Made by a program: the position numbers and the translations under genes. From NCBI RefSeq assembly GCF_011305535.1, contig NZ_CP049905.1:1870001-1934000 (forward strand): a DNA stretch of 64,000 bases, read 5' to 3'. The notes below the pieces were generated by a model. The model did not search any database. It worked only from the letters and a program-made list of their open reading frames with translations, and was not told the DNA's origin. Shown here one piece after another: positions 22,068-30,676 of the stretch. The DNA comes from Diaphorobacter sp. HDW4B (GTDB taxonomy: Bacteria > Pseudomonadota > Gammaproteobacteria > Burkholderiales > Burkholderiaceae_C). Positions within the stretch are counted from its first letter, which is position 1. Each line of letters opens with the position of its first letter.

Positions 22068-23093
22068 CTACTTGTTGAGTGCCACCGGTTGCTGCGTCTG
22101 CACGCCAAACACCACGCGCGCCAACTCGTGAAACTTGCGCACATTGGCCGTCGTGCCTTCAGCGCCCAACGGCTCGGGATTGACCTGCACGTTGACGAGC
22201 GCCTTGCGCACATCAGGCTCTGCAATCGCTTCAAGCACCCACTTGGTGAGCTTCTGGCGGATCGGCTCTGGCAAACCGGCTGGTGCAGTCCACAGGAATG
22301 AACCGCCAAACGCGCTGTCCCACTGTTTGAAGCCTTGCTGCGCAACCGACTGCACGCCGTTCACGCCTTCCGGCGGCGCATCGGTGCCGAAGTACGCCAG
22401 CGCCTTCAGCTTGCCGCCGCGCACGAAGGTGGTGGACAGCGGGTCGATCACCAGATCGACATGCCCGCCAATCGCGTCGTTGATCGCCGCCGCGCTGCCC
22501 TTGTAGGGCACATGCTGCAACTGGATACCAGTGAGCTGCTGAAAGTATTCACCCGCCATGTGACCGGGCGTGCCCACGCCCGACGTGCCAAGCGAGACGG
22601 GATGCTTCTTCGCGTACTCCACCAGCTCCTTGAGGTTCCTGGCCGGAAAATCCGGGCGCACCGCAAACGTGGTGATGCCATTGCCCACGTAGGCAATCGA
22701 CTGGAAGGACTTGAACGGATCAAACTGCACCGGCACGAGCTGCGGCGCAATCGCCAGATTGCCGATGGACGCGTTGAGCAGCGTGTAGCCATCGGGCTTG
22801 GACTTGGCGACGAACTGCGCGCCAATCGTGCCGCCCGCGCCCGGCTTGTAATCCAGAATCACCGGCTGACCCGCGCGCGCCGACACCTTGTCGGCAATCA
22901 GCCGCGCGACGTTGTCGTTGGTGCCGCCGGGCGTGTAGGGAACGACCAGCGTGATCGGCTTGGTCGGCCAGGCTGCGTCCGCTGCGGACGTGCTGGCAAA
23001 CGAGTGCGACACCGCTGCGGCAGAGCACATCACGGCCACCAGAGACAACACACCCAAAGTACGGCGGCGACGAGAGATGCCCAACTGACTCAT
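22068..23093 (-). CDS. Bug-family periplasmic solute receptor
   Basis: A 341-residue tripartite tricarboxylate transporter receptor (TctC/Bug family). It has a basic N-terminus and a hydrophobic signal segment (about 12-36), then the family motifs WPTKPITLVVPYTPGGTND and LDYKPGAGGTIGAQFVAKSK. Such proteins bind small carboxylates or other acids in the periplasm and are very numerous in Burkholderiales, mostly without transporter genes nearby, as here. The ATG has AAGGAAA about 5 bases upstream. Ligand unknown. Confidence 0.9.
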   Translation of the reverse strand: MSQLGISRRRRTLGVLSLVAVMCSAAAVSHSFASTSAADAAWPTKPITLVVPYTPGGTNDNVARLIADKVSARAGQPVILDYKPGAGGTIGAQFVAKSKPDGYTLLNASIGNLAIAPQLVPVQFDPFKSFQSIAYVGNGITTFAVRPDFPARNLKELVEYAKKHPVSLGTSGVGTPGHMAGEYFQQLTGIQLQHVPYKGSAAAINDAIGGHVDLVIDPLSTTFVRGGKLKALAYFGTDAPPEGVNGVQSVAQQGFKQWDSAFGGSFLWTAPAGLPEPIRQKLTKWVLEAIAEPDVRKALVNVQVNPEPLGAEGTTANVRKFHELARVVFGVQTQQPVALNK

Positions 23094-23160
23094 TTCGATT
23101 TCCTTGTTCTTGCAGAACCATTCACAACAGGAAACCGAGTCTAGAAATCAGGCCGAAATC

Positions 23161-23211
23161 GCGCCAATAAGCTTTGGCGCTATCCAAGCACGGAAATCTT
23201 CTAAGAAGATT
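23161..23211 (-). other. Two stem-loops between the ModA-like gene and the Bug gene
   Basis: GCGCCAA-N6-TTGGCGC lies at 23161-23180 and the almost continuous dyad AATCTTCT-A-AGAAGATT at 23195-23211. Both lie in the 140-base spacer between two minus-strand genes. Neither is followed by a clear U tract. One may be an operator and the other a weak terminator; this is inference. Confidence 0.4.
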
Positions 23212-23233
23212 CCGACACAAGCTTATTCAGCAC

Positions 23234-24067
23234 TTAACGTGATGCCGTGACCGGCTCCAGCCCCGTCTCCTCGATGGTCTTGCGCGCCTCGGGCGAGGTG
23301 TAGAACTTGAGCAGCGATTCCAGCCCTTGCGGGTTGGTCGAAGTCTTGGCGATGCCTGCCGAAAAGAAGGTGTACTGCTGCATCGATTCGGGAATCTTTC
23401 CGGCAAAACTCGTGCCCTGAATCGGCAACAGCTCGCTCACCTGCTGCAGCCCGATCTCCGCCTCGCCGCGCGCCACGATGGTGCCCACGCGCTCGGTCAC
23501 GATCTTGCGGCTCTTGGGCATGATCTGGTCGTGGATGCCGAGCTTTCTGAGCATCTCGGTTTCAAAGTAAGTGCCGCTCGCGCTGGCCGAATAGGCAATG
23601 CTCTTGGCGCTCAAAAGCACCTGTTTGAATTTTTCTTCGGTGCTGATGTCCGGCACGGGCGCGCCCTTCTTCACCGACAGGCCAATGGCCGAGCGCACCA
23701 AGTCGATCTGCGTGCCCGGTTTCACATAGCCTTGCGTAGCCAGCTGATCGAGCGACGAACGCGCCAGAATCACCACATCGGCGATCTCGCCCTTTTCCAG
23801 CCGGTTGGGGATCGATGTGGGCGACGAGCCCATCGACGAGCCCAGCGCCGTCTCGACCATGTAGCCCGTGGCTCGGGTGAACTCGGGTGCCAGCCGCTGG
23901 TGCGCCTCGGCAAAGCCGCCGGACGTCATCACCCGAACAGGCTGGTCGTGAAAGACCTGCTGGCGCGGCAGTTGCGTGCAACCGGCGGCCAGGGCCACGG
24001 CGGCCAGCAGTACCGCTCGGCGGCTCAGACTCGACAACGGGGAAGAGGAAGATTCGGCGGGGTGCAT
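23234..24067 (-). CDS. ModA-like substrate-binding lipoprotein
   Basis: A 277-residue extracellular solute-binding protein of the molybdate-binding (ModA-like) fold. The N-terminus has a lipoprotein signal ending LAAGC. The mature chain contains VRVMTSGGFAEAH, ALGSSMGSSPTSIPNRLEKG, ADVVILARSSLDQL and AYSASASGTYF, with Ser residues where ModA binds oxyanions. No modB or modC lies nearby, so molybdate specificity is doubtful; such orphans are often annotated only as substrate-binding domain proteins. The ATG at 24067 has GGAG 9 bases upstream, better than an ATG five codons earlier. Confidence 0.75.
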   Translation of the reverse strand: MHPAESSSSPLSSLSRRAVLLAAVALAAGCTQLPRQQVFHDQPVRVMTSGGFAEAHQRLAPEFTRATGYMVETALGSSMGSSPTSIPNRLEKGEIADVVILARSSLDQLATQGYVKPGTQIDLVRSAIGLSVKKGAPVPDISTEEKFKQVLLSAKSIAYSASASGTYFETEMLRKLGIHDQIMPKSRKIVTERVGTIVARGEAEIGLQQVSELLPIQGTSFAGKIPESMQQYTFFSAGIAKTSTNPQGLESLLKFYTSPEARKTIEETGLEPVTASR

Positions 24068-24334
24068 CGATGGGGTCTCCATGAACAGTGCAGTTCAACA
24101 GTGCGGTTCTTGTGATCGCGAGTATGCGCAAGGAATCCGCAGCCGCCATCCAACAGAGTGAAAGCATTTGTCAGCCGACCGAGCAGGCTCCTGCGGATTC
24201 CGCAAATCGGCAAGCACGATGACCAGTCCATTTTTATAATCGATTTCCAACACCGCACCAGCACGCATTGGCCTCCGCCGGAGTCCGGTTGATGCGGTCA
24301 ACCCCAGCCGCTGTTGACGTGGTGGCAGCCAACC

Positions 24335-25291
24335 GTGTCCAAGCTCCCCGACCGCGAAACCGACCGCACGCCAGCGACCACTGCACCCGCCCCAGCACCC
24401 GCCCCAGCACCGGCTCCGGCACGGATTCACCCCTCGGCCATCACCGGCATCGGCCTGACCGTCGCGGCCACAGCGGCGTTCTCGGTGCTTGATGCGGGCT
24501 CCAAATATGTCGGCTCGCTGTTGCCGATCTTCATGGCGCTGTGGCTGCGCTACAGCCTGCAGAGCATCTTCACCATCAGCTTTGCCACCAGCCGCTCGGG
24601 CACGGCGATCTTCAAGACCAGGCACTGGCGCTTTCAGCTCATGCGCGGCGTGCTGTTCTGCGTGAGCAATGGCTGCGCGATGATGAGCCTGCGTTATCTG
24701 CCGCTGGCCGAATTCACCGCCATCGTCGCGATGACGCCGATCGCCATGACGCTGGTCGCCGCGCTGTGGCTCAAGCAACCTGTGAGCCGCCTGCGCTGGG
24801 TGCTGGTGTTCGTGGGGTTTGCGGGCACGCTGATCATCATCCGGCCCGGTGGCGAAAATTTCCGATTCGGCACGCTGCTCTGGCCCATGCTGCAGTTGCT
24901 GGCCAACACCGCCTACCAGATCGTCAGCAGCGAAATGGCGGGCAAGGAGCGCCCCGAAACCACGCAGATCTACACCAGCCTGCTGGCCTTTGCGCTCACC
25001 ACGCTGATGCTGCCCTGGACCTGGACGGGCGGCATGACGCCAGCGTTGTGGATCGGCGCGTTCTGCATGGGTCTGGGCAGCGCCGTCGGCCATCTGCTGA
25101 TGCTCAAGGCGTATGAGTACGCGCGGCCCGCCACCATCACGCCGTTTCTCTACAGCCAGATTCCGTTTGCGCTGTGCGCGGGCTGGTTCCTGTACGGGCA
25201 CATCCCCGACCAATGGGCCGTGATCGGCATGGTGACGATTGCGGTCGGCGGCATGCTGAGCGTGTGGCTTTCGGTGCGGGAAAGCCGTTGA
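24335..25291 (+). CDS. DMT-superfamily (EamA) permease
   Basis: A 318-residue membrane protein with ten predicted helices in two EamA repeats, typical of exporters for metabolites or amino acids in the drug/metabolite transporter superfamily. The cytoplasmic N-terminus carries an Ala-Pro run (about residues 19-29) encoded by a tandem repeat. The start is uncertain: a GTG at 24335 has GGTGG upstream and is preferred, while a TTG at 24314 is in frame. The substrate cannot be told. It is divergent from the ModA-like gene and convergent with the transferase gene. Confidence 0.8.
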   Translation: MSKLPDRETDRTPATTAPAPAPAPAPAPARIHPSAITGIGLTVAATAAFSVLDAGSKYVGSLLPIFMALWLRYSLQSIFTISFATSRSGTAIFKTRHWRFQLMRGVLFCVSNGCAMMSLRYLPLAEFTAIVAMTPIAMTLVAALWLKQPVSRLRWVLVFVGFAGTLIIIRPGGENFRFGTLLWPMLQLLANTAYQIVSSEMAGKERPETTQIYTSLLAFALTTLMLPWTWTGGMTPALWIGAFCMGLGSAVGHLLMLKAYEYARPATITPFLYSQIPFALCAGWFLYGHIPDQWAVIGMVTIAVGGMLSVWLSVRESR

Positions 25292-25319
25292 AACTCAGGC
25301 GCTCTGCTGACCTGGTCAA

Positions 25320-26927
25320 TCAGTAGCCAACAGCCTGCCCATCCTTGCGCGGATCGGAGCCCGCGATGTAGTGATCACCATCGCGCAGAATCAGCTGCGC
25401 TCCGCCGAATGCGAACACGCCGTTGCCCTCTTCCACGGTGATGTCGTGACCACGCGCGCGCAACTCGGCCAGCACCTGGGCGTCGAACGCGGGCTCGACC
25501 GCCACTTTCTTGCCACCCGTCACACGCCAGCGCGGCGCATCGGCGGCCGCCTGCGGGTTCTGGCCGTAGCGCAACACGCGCAGCGCCATCTGCAGATGGC
25601 CTTGCGACTGCATCGGGCCGCCCATCACGCCGAACGCCATCTGCGGCGTGCCGTCGGCCTTCATCGCAAACGCGGGGATGATGGTGTGCGAAGGACGCTT
25701 GTTCGGACCCACCTCGTTGGCGTGACCGGCTTGCGTGGTGAAGCCGCAGCCACGGTTCTGCAGGCTGATGCCCGTGCCCGGCACGACCACGCCCGAGCCG
25801 AAGCCCATGTAGTTGGACTGGATGAACGAGACCATCATGCCGCTTTCGTCCGCCGCGCACAGATAGACCGTGCCGCCCGGCTTCGGAGCACCGTAGGTCG
25901 GGTCACCTGCGGTTTGCAGATTGATGAGCTTGGCGCGCTCGCGCAGATAGTCGCGGTTGAGCAGTTCTTCCTGCGGCTTCACGCGCATGTGGTCCATGTC
26001 GGCGTTGTATTCGTTCAGATCGGCCAGCGCGAGCTTCATGGCTTCGATCTGCAGATGCACGCTGTCCGCGCTGTCGAGCGGCGCGCCGCCGACCTTCAGC
26101 TCGTCGAGCATGCCCAGCGCCATCAGCGCCGCAATGCCCTGGCCGTTCGGAGGAATCTCGTGGATCACCGAATCGCCGAATGGCTGCGACACCGTGCCCA
26201 CCCAATCGGCCTTGTGCGCGGCCAGATCCTCGACAGTCATCACGCCGCCGTTGGCCTGCGAATGTGCCGCCATCTTCTGCGCGAGTTCGCCGCAGTAGAA
26301 GGCCTCGCCCTTGGTTTGCGCGATCAGCTCCAGCGTGCGCGCATGCGCTTCGCTCTTGAAGATTTCCCCCGCGCGCATCGCACGGCCATTCGGCATGAAG
26401 CACTCTGCAAAACCGGGCTGCGTGCCTAGCTTTTGCGAGCCCAGTTCCCACAGCGTGGCGATCACGGGCGACACCGGGAAGCCGTTGCGTGCGTAGTCGA
26501 TGGCCGGTTGCGCAACCTGCTCGAAAGGCAGCTTGCCGAAGCGGCGCGACAGCTCCACCCATGCCGAAACGGCACCGGGCACGGTCACCGCATTCCAACC
26601 CTTTTCAGGAATGCCGCCGAGCTTCTGGAAGTATTCGGGCGTCCATGCAGCGGGCGAGCGACCCGAGGCGTTGAGGCCATGCAGCTCCTTGCCATCCCAC
26701 AGAATTGCGAACGCATCGCTACCGATGCCGCAGCCCGAAGGCTCGACCACGGTCAGCGTCATCGCGGCAGCAATCGCGGCATCGACCGCGTTGCCACCGG
26801 CCAGCAGCATGCGCAGACCAGCCTGCGCAGCCAGCGGTTGCGAGGTGCTGACCACATTGCGGCCCAGCACGGAGGAACGGTGAGAAGCGTAGGGCAGTGC
26901 CCAGTCCTTGATGATCGCGTCAGCCAT
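25320..26927 (-). CDS. Gamma-glutamyltransferase family protein (YwrD-like)
   Basis: A 535-residue Ntn-hydrolase. Seen: LLAGGNAVDAAIAAAMTLTVVEP near 42-63, PNGQGIAALMALGML, and the autoprocessing region PKPGGTVYLCAADESG with the likely catalytic nucleophile Thr353. There is no signal peptide, which fits the cytoplasmic YwrD branch rather than periplasmic Ggt. It could hydrolyse or transfer gamma-glutamyl or acyl-amide groups. It is 15 bases downstream of a Bug receptor gene, so the two form an operon facing a divergent LysR gene; a shared uptake-and-cleavage role is inferred. Confidence 0.87.
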   Translation of the reverse strand: MADAIIKDWALPYASHRSSVLGRNVVSTSQPLAAQAGLRMLLAGGNAVDAAIAAAMTLTVVEPSGCGIGSDAFAILWDGKELHGLNASGRSPAAWTPEYFQKLGGIPEKGWNAVTVPGAVSAWVELSRRFGKLPFEQVAQPAIDYARNGFPVSPVIATLWELGSQKLGTQPGFAECFMPNGRAMRAGEIFKSEAHARTLELIAQTKGEAFYCGELAQKMAAHSQANGGVMTVEDLAAHKADWVGTVSQPFGDSVIHEIPPNGQGIAALMALGMLDELKVGGAPLDSADSVHLQIEAMKLALADLNEYNADMDHMRVKPQEELLNRDYLRERAKLINLQTAGDPTYGAPKPGGTVYLCAADESGMMVSFIQSNYMGFGSGVVVPGTGISLQNRGCGFTTQAGHANEVGPNKRPSHTIIPAFAMKADGTPQMAFGVMGGPMQSQGHLQMALRVLRYGQNPQAAADAPRWRVTGGKKVAVEPAFDAQVLAELRARGHDITVEEGNGVFAFGGAQLILRDGDHYIAGSDPRKDGQAVGY

Positions 26928-26941
26928 GTCTTGTGTCTTCT

Positions 26942-27952
26942 TCAGTCGAGTTTGATGTCGTTGTCCTTGATGACCTTGGCCCAGCGTGCGCTGTCGGCCT
27001 TCACCATGGAATGGAATTGCGCGGGCGTGCCCGGCTTGGCGGGCTCTGCGCCCAGCTTGGCCAAGGCCGTTGCCACTTCGGGGTTCTGGATCGCCTTGTT
27101 GAACGCCGCGTTGATCTTGCTGGCCAGCGCAGGACTCATGCCCGCCGGGCCATACACGCCGAACCAGGTGACGGACGAATAACCCGGCAGCGTCTCGGCA
27201 ATCGTCGGCAACTCGGGCGCGAGCGAGCTGCGCTGCAGGCTGGTCACAGCCAGCGCCTTCAGGCGGCCACTGGTCACATGCGGCATGCCGGTGGGAATCG
27301 AATCGAACAGGATATGCACCTGCCCCGCCACCAGATCGGTGATCGACTGCGCCGTGCCCTTGTATGGCACATGCGTGAGCTTGACGCCCGCGCGCGCCGA
27401 AAACTCCAGCGCGTTCAGATGCACGATGGTGCCGTTGCCGCTGGTCGCGTAATTCAGCTTGCCGGGATTGGCCTTGGCGTAGGCGATCAGTTCCTGCACG
27501 TTCTTCACGGGCAGCGAGGGCGTCACCAGCAGCACGCTGGCCGCATCGGCCACATGCGCAATCGGCGTGAAATCTTTTTCGACGTTATAGGCCAGGCGCG
27601 GCATCAGATGCGGCGAAATCGCATGCGTGCTGCTGGTGGTGAACAACAGCGTTGCGCCATCAGGAGCCGCCTTCACGCCTTCGGCCGCGCCAATCGTGCC
27701 GCCCGCGCCGGGCTTGTTGTCGATGACGAACTGTTGGCCCAGATCCTGCGAGACGCGCTGCGCGATCACGCGCGAGATCAGGTCGGTCGCGCCACTCGAC
27801 GGAAACGGCACGACCACGCGCACCGGCTTGCTGGGCCACGCATCGGCGGCGGAGTCGGCGAACGCGGATGCGCCGCACAGCACGCCAGTGGCCATCAATG
27901 TGCCAAGCAGGGTACGACGGCTCCATTGCCGCGCTGCAAAAGACTGGTCCAT
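26942..27952 (-). CDS. Bug-family periplasmic solute receptor
   Basis: A 336-residue TctC/Bug receptor. A signal peptide spans about 1-32 (RRTLLGTLMATGVLCGASAFA). Family motifs are WPSKPVRVVVPFPSSGATD and DNKPGAGGTIGAAEGVK. It is the first gene of an operon with the gamma-glutamyltransferase-like gene and is divergent from lysR, with a dyad in the shared promoter. Its ligand may be the substrate of the adjacent enzyme (inference). Confidence 0.9.
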   Translation of the reverse strand: MDQSFAARQWSRRTLLGTLMATGVLCGASAFADSAADAWPSKPVRVVVPFPSSGATDLISRVIAQRVSQDLGQQFVIDNKPGAGGTIGAAEGVKAAPDGATLLFTTSSTHAISPHLMPRLAYNVEKDFTPIAHVADAASVLLVTPSLPVKNVQELIAYAKANPGKLNYATSGNGTIVHLNALEFSARAGVKLTHVPYKGTAQSITDLVAGQVHILFDSIPTGMPHVTSGRLKALAVTSLQRSSLAPELPTIAETLPGYSSVTWFGVYGPAGMSPALASKINAAFNKAIQNPEVATALAKLGAEPAKPGTPAQFHSMVKADSARWAKVIKDNDIKLD

Positions 27953-28022
27953 GGGTTCCTCGTGCTGTCCAGAAAAAAGGCTTCCATCTTATGCAGCCCG
28001 GCGCGCGGGCACCACCAGAAAT

Positions 28023-28043
28023 TCGGCAAATCCGGTTTGCCGA
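28023..28043. promoter_or_regulatory. Candidate LysR operator dyad
   Basis: Perfect 8-base arms TCGGCAAA and TTTGCCGA separated by TCCGG. It sits in the 149-base divergent region, 58 bases before the lysR start and 70 bases before the Bug gene start. Dyads in this position are the usual binding site of LysR-type regulators. Confidence 0.6.
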
Positions 28044-28101
28044 TTCAGCAATGCTTCACAATCGGCACCATTGAATCGGGCAAACCAAGGAAGCATCGGC
28101 C

Positions 28102-29010
28102 ATGACCGCCACCAACCAATTGCAGGACACCGCGCTGCGCTACTTTCTCGAAGTGGCGCAGTGCGGCTCGGTCAGCCTCGCCTCGCAGCGCCTGCACGTT
28201 GCCATGTCCGCCATCAGCCGCCAGATCGCGAATCTCGAACTGCAACTGGAAACGCCGCTCTTCGAGCGCCACGCACGCGGCATGGTGCCAACGGCTGCAG
28301 GCGACATCCTCGCGCGCCACGCAAGGCGCATCAGTCTCGAAGCCGAGCAGGCGGTCGAAGCCATCCACGCGCTCGCCAGCCTGCGCAGCGGCGCGGTGCG
28401 CATCGCCACATCGGATGCCTTCGCCAACGAACTGGTGCCGGCCGCCTGCGCGCAATTCCAGCAGGACTATCCAGGCGTGCGCTTCGAGGTGCTGGTCTGC
28501 CCGACCCCGCAGGTCTCCAGCAAAGTGCTCGCGGGCGATGCGGAAATCGGCCTGTGCTTCAGCCTCGCGCCCGTCAAGGACATCCATGTCGTGCATCGCC
28601 AGACCGCGCCTGTCGTCGCCATCCTGCCGCCCGGCCATGCGCTGGCACGCAAGCGGCGCGTCTCGCTGGCCGAGATCACGCGCTATCCGCTGGCCTTGCC
28701 ACCTGCCGAAACCGCAGTACGCCAGGTCGTCGACATGGCCTGCGCGCGACAGGAGTTGGCGCTCGATCCGGTGCTTGTCAGCAGCCACGCGCAGACGCTG
28801 CTCAAATTCGTTCAGCACAGCAACGGCGTGAGCGTATCGAGCGAAGTCAGCGTGCGCCATCTGGTGGCCAGCGGCGAACTCGTCGCCAAGCCCATTGCCG
28901 ATGCCGGCATGGACCTGCGCGACATCGAAGTGCAGACGCTCGCCGAGCGCACGCTGCAGCCCGCGACCGAGGCTTATCTGGAACTTCTGATCAGCCGCCT
29001 GAAATCGTGA
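28102..29010 (+). CDS. LysR-family transcriptional regulator
   Basis: A 302-residue regulator. The N-terminal helix-turn-helix is GSVSLASQRLHVAMSAISRQ (about 21-40), and the C-terminal substrate-binding domain starts near residue 93 (GAVRIATSDAFANELVPAAC). It probably senses the compound handled by the divergent Bug receptor and gamma-glutamyltransferase-like enzyme and binds the dyad between them. It ends 15 bases from the convergent cytidylyltransferase gene. Confidence 0.88.
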   Translation: MTATNQLQDTALRYFLEVAQCGSVSLASQRLHVAMSAISRQIANLELQLETPLFERHARGMVPTAAGDILARHARRISLEAEQAVEAIHALASLRSGAVRIATSDAFANELVPAACAQFQQDYPGVRFEVLVCPTPQVSSKVLAGDAEIGLCFSLAPVKDIHVVHRQTAPVVAILPPGHALARKRRVSLAEITRYPLALPPAETAVRQVVDMACARQELALDPVLVSSHAQTLLKFVQHSNGVSVSSEVSVRHLVASGELVAKPIADAGMDLRDIEVQTLAERTLQPATEAYLELLISRLKS

Positions 29011-29025
29011 TTTCTGCGAACTGCC

Positions 29026-29970
29026 TCAAGTCCACCAGTAACGCAGTATGTGAAAGAAGATCGGCGCGGAAAAGCAGATCGAATCGATGCGGTCGAGCAT
29101 GCCGCCATGGCCTTGAATCAACTGGCCCCAGTCCTTCACGCCACGATCGCGTTTGATGGCCGACATCACCAGCCCGCCAAAGAAGCCGAACAGGCAGACG
29201 ATGAACGCGACCAGCGCCGCCTGCCAGTGCGTGAACGGTGTCATCCACGACAACAGCACGCCCAACCCGGTCGCCAGCGCAATACCGCCCACCAGACCTT
29301 CGATGGTCTTCGATGGCGAGAGCACGGGCGCCACCTTGTGCTTGCCAAACAGCTTGCCGCAGACATACTGCAGCACGTCGGACGCCTGCACCACGAAGAT
29401 CAGCCACATCGCGGGCCAGATCTTGTCGCCATGGAAATCCGCCAGATTCAGCGTGACCAGCGCAGGCACATACGAGATGCAGTACACCGACACCATCAGA
29501 CCCCATTGGATCTTGGCGCTGCGCTCGAGAAAATGCTTGGTATCTTCCTGCTTCAAGCCCGCAATCGGCAGCAGCAGAAAAACGTAGAGCGGAATGAAGA
29601 TCGAATACATGCCATACCAGTCCACATAGATGAGAAAGTACTGGTACGGCAGCACGAAGTAGAACGCGATGAGAAGCGAGAAATAGTCCCCGCGCCGCGT
29701 GGGCAGCAGGCTGATGAACTCGCGCAGCGCAAACAGCGAGATCAGCGCGAACAGCACGATGAACGCGCCTTTGCCGAGCACGATGGCCACGGCGATCAGG
29801 CTCATCATCACCCACCATGCGTTGATGCGCGAGTTCAGGTTGACGATGACAGGCGACGGCATCGGACCCGAGCGCCGCTTGAGAATCCAGCCGATCGTCG
29901 ATGCGAACAAAAGGATCGCCGCAAGAATGCCGAACAGCAGATAGGTCTGCGAAGCGTAGGCGGGCGTCAT
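29026..29970 (-). CDS. Phosphatidate cytidylyltransferase homologue
   Basis: A 314-residue membrane enzyme of the CdsA family with about eight helices. The C-terminal signature SPSKTIEGLVGG matches the family pattern, followed by acidic residues and RDRGVKDWGQLIQGHGG. CdsA makes CDP-diacylglycerol from phosphatidate and CTP. It is the last gene of the six-gene lipid operon and its ATG overlaps the plsC stop by 4 bases. This is probably a second copy beside the essential cdsA of the fatty-acid/lipid A region, which is not in the window (inference). Confidence 0.88.
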   Translation of the reverse strand: MTPAYASQTYLLFGILAAILLFASTIGWILKRRSGPMPSPVIVNLNSRINAWWVMMSLIAVAIVLGKGAFIVLFALISLFALREFISLLPTRRGDYFSLLIAFYFVLPYQYFLIYVDWYGMYSIFIPLYVFLLLPIAGLKQEDTKHFLERSAKIQWGLMVSVYCISYVPALVTLNLADFHGDKIWPAMWLIFVVQASDVLQYVCGKLFGKHKVAPVLSPSKTIEGLVGGIALATGLGVLLSWMTPFTHWQAALVAFIVCLFGFFGGLVMSAIKRDRGVKDWGQLIQGHGGMLDRIDSICFSAPIFFHILRYWWT

Positions 29971-30620
29971 TGCTGCACCTCCTTGAGCTTGAGAAGTTCG
30001 CTGGCTGCGTACTGCAGATATTCCGCTTTGGGCATGCCCTCCTTGCGTTCGAGCGGCGCACCAAAGGTCACGGTCGAGAGCAGCGGAATCGGCACCAGCG
30101 CGCCCTTGGGCATCACGCGCCGCAGGTTGGTGATCCACACCGGCACCAGCTCGACATCGGGAAACGCCTCCTTCAGATAGAACAAGCCGCTCTTGAATTC
30201 GAGCAAGTCCACATCGTCCTCCAGATTGCGCGTGCCTTCGGGAAAGAAGATGATCGAAAAGCCGTTGGAAAGCGCATCCTTCACCGGCTGCAGCGGATCG
30301 GACTGGCCTTCACGGTTGCGATTGATCGTCACACCGTTGAACGTGTCCTGAATCAGAAAGCGCCGCAGCCCGTCCTTGAGCCAGTAATCCGATGCTGCAA
30401 TCGGCCTTGTATTGCGCCGCATGAAGCGCGGCAGCGAAGCCCACAGCAAAATGAAGTCGATATGGCTGTTGTGGTTCGCAAAATAAATGCGTTGCTCGGT
30501 CGATGGCTTGCTGCCATACCAGATGCTTCGCGCGCCCGTCAGCAGCCGTGCGCTGCTGCGCGTGAGAAAAGCCACAAAGCGCCCCAGCGAGCGAAGAATG
30601 ACGTTGTTGTTCGAACTCAT
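29967..30620 (-). CDS. 1-Acylglycerol-3-phosphate acyltransferase (PlsC-like)
   Basis: A 217-residue acyltransferase with the catalytic H-x4-D motif NHNSHID (His50, Asp55) and the phosphate-binding FPEGTRN block near 126-132. Family members acylate lysophosphatidate or other lysophospholipids at sn-2. The ATG at 30620 gives the expected length; a longer open frame upstream has no family similarity. It is translationally coupled to the cytidylyltransferase downstream and lies 56 bases after the small membrane-protein gene. Confidence 0.87.
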   Translation of the reverse strand: MSSNNNVILRSLGRFVAFLTRSSARLLTGARSIWYGSKPSTEQRIYFANHNSHIDFILLWASLPRFMRRNTRPIAASDYWLKDGLRRFLIQDTFNGVTINRNREGQSDPLQPVKDALSNGFSIIFFPEGTRNLEDDVDLLEFKSGLFYLKEAFPDVELVPVWITNLRRVMPKGALVPIPLLSTVTFGAPLERKEGMPKAEYLQYAASELLKLKEVQQ

Positions 30621-30676
30621 CGAAAGAATCCAGTCACCAAGTTTCCGTTGCGCATCGTGTCTTGTCTTGCCTCGGC

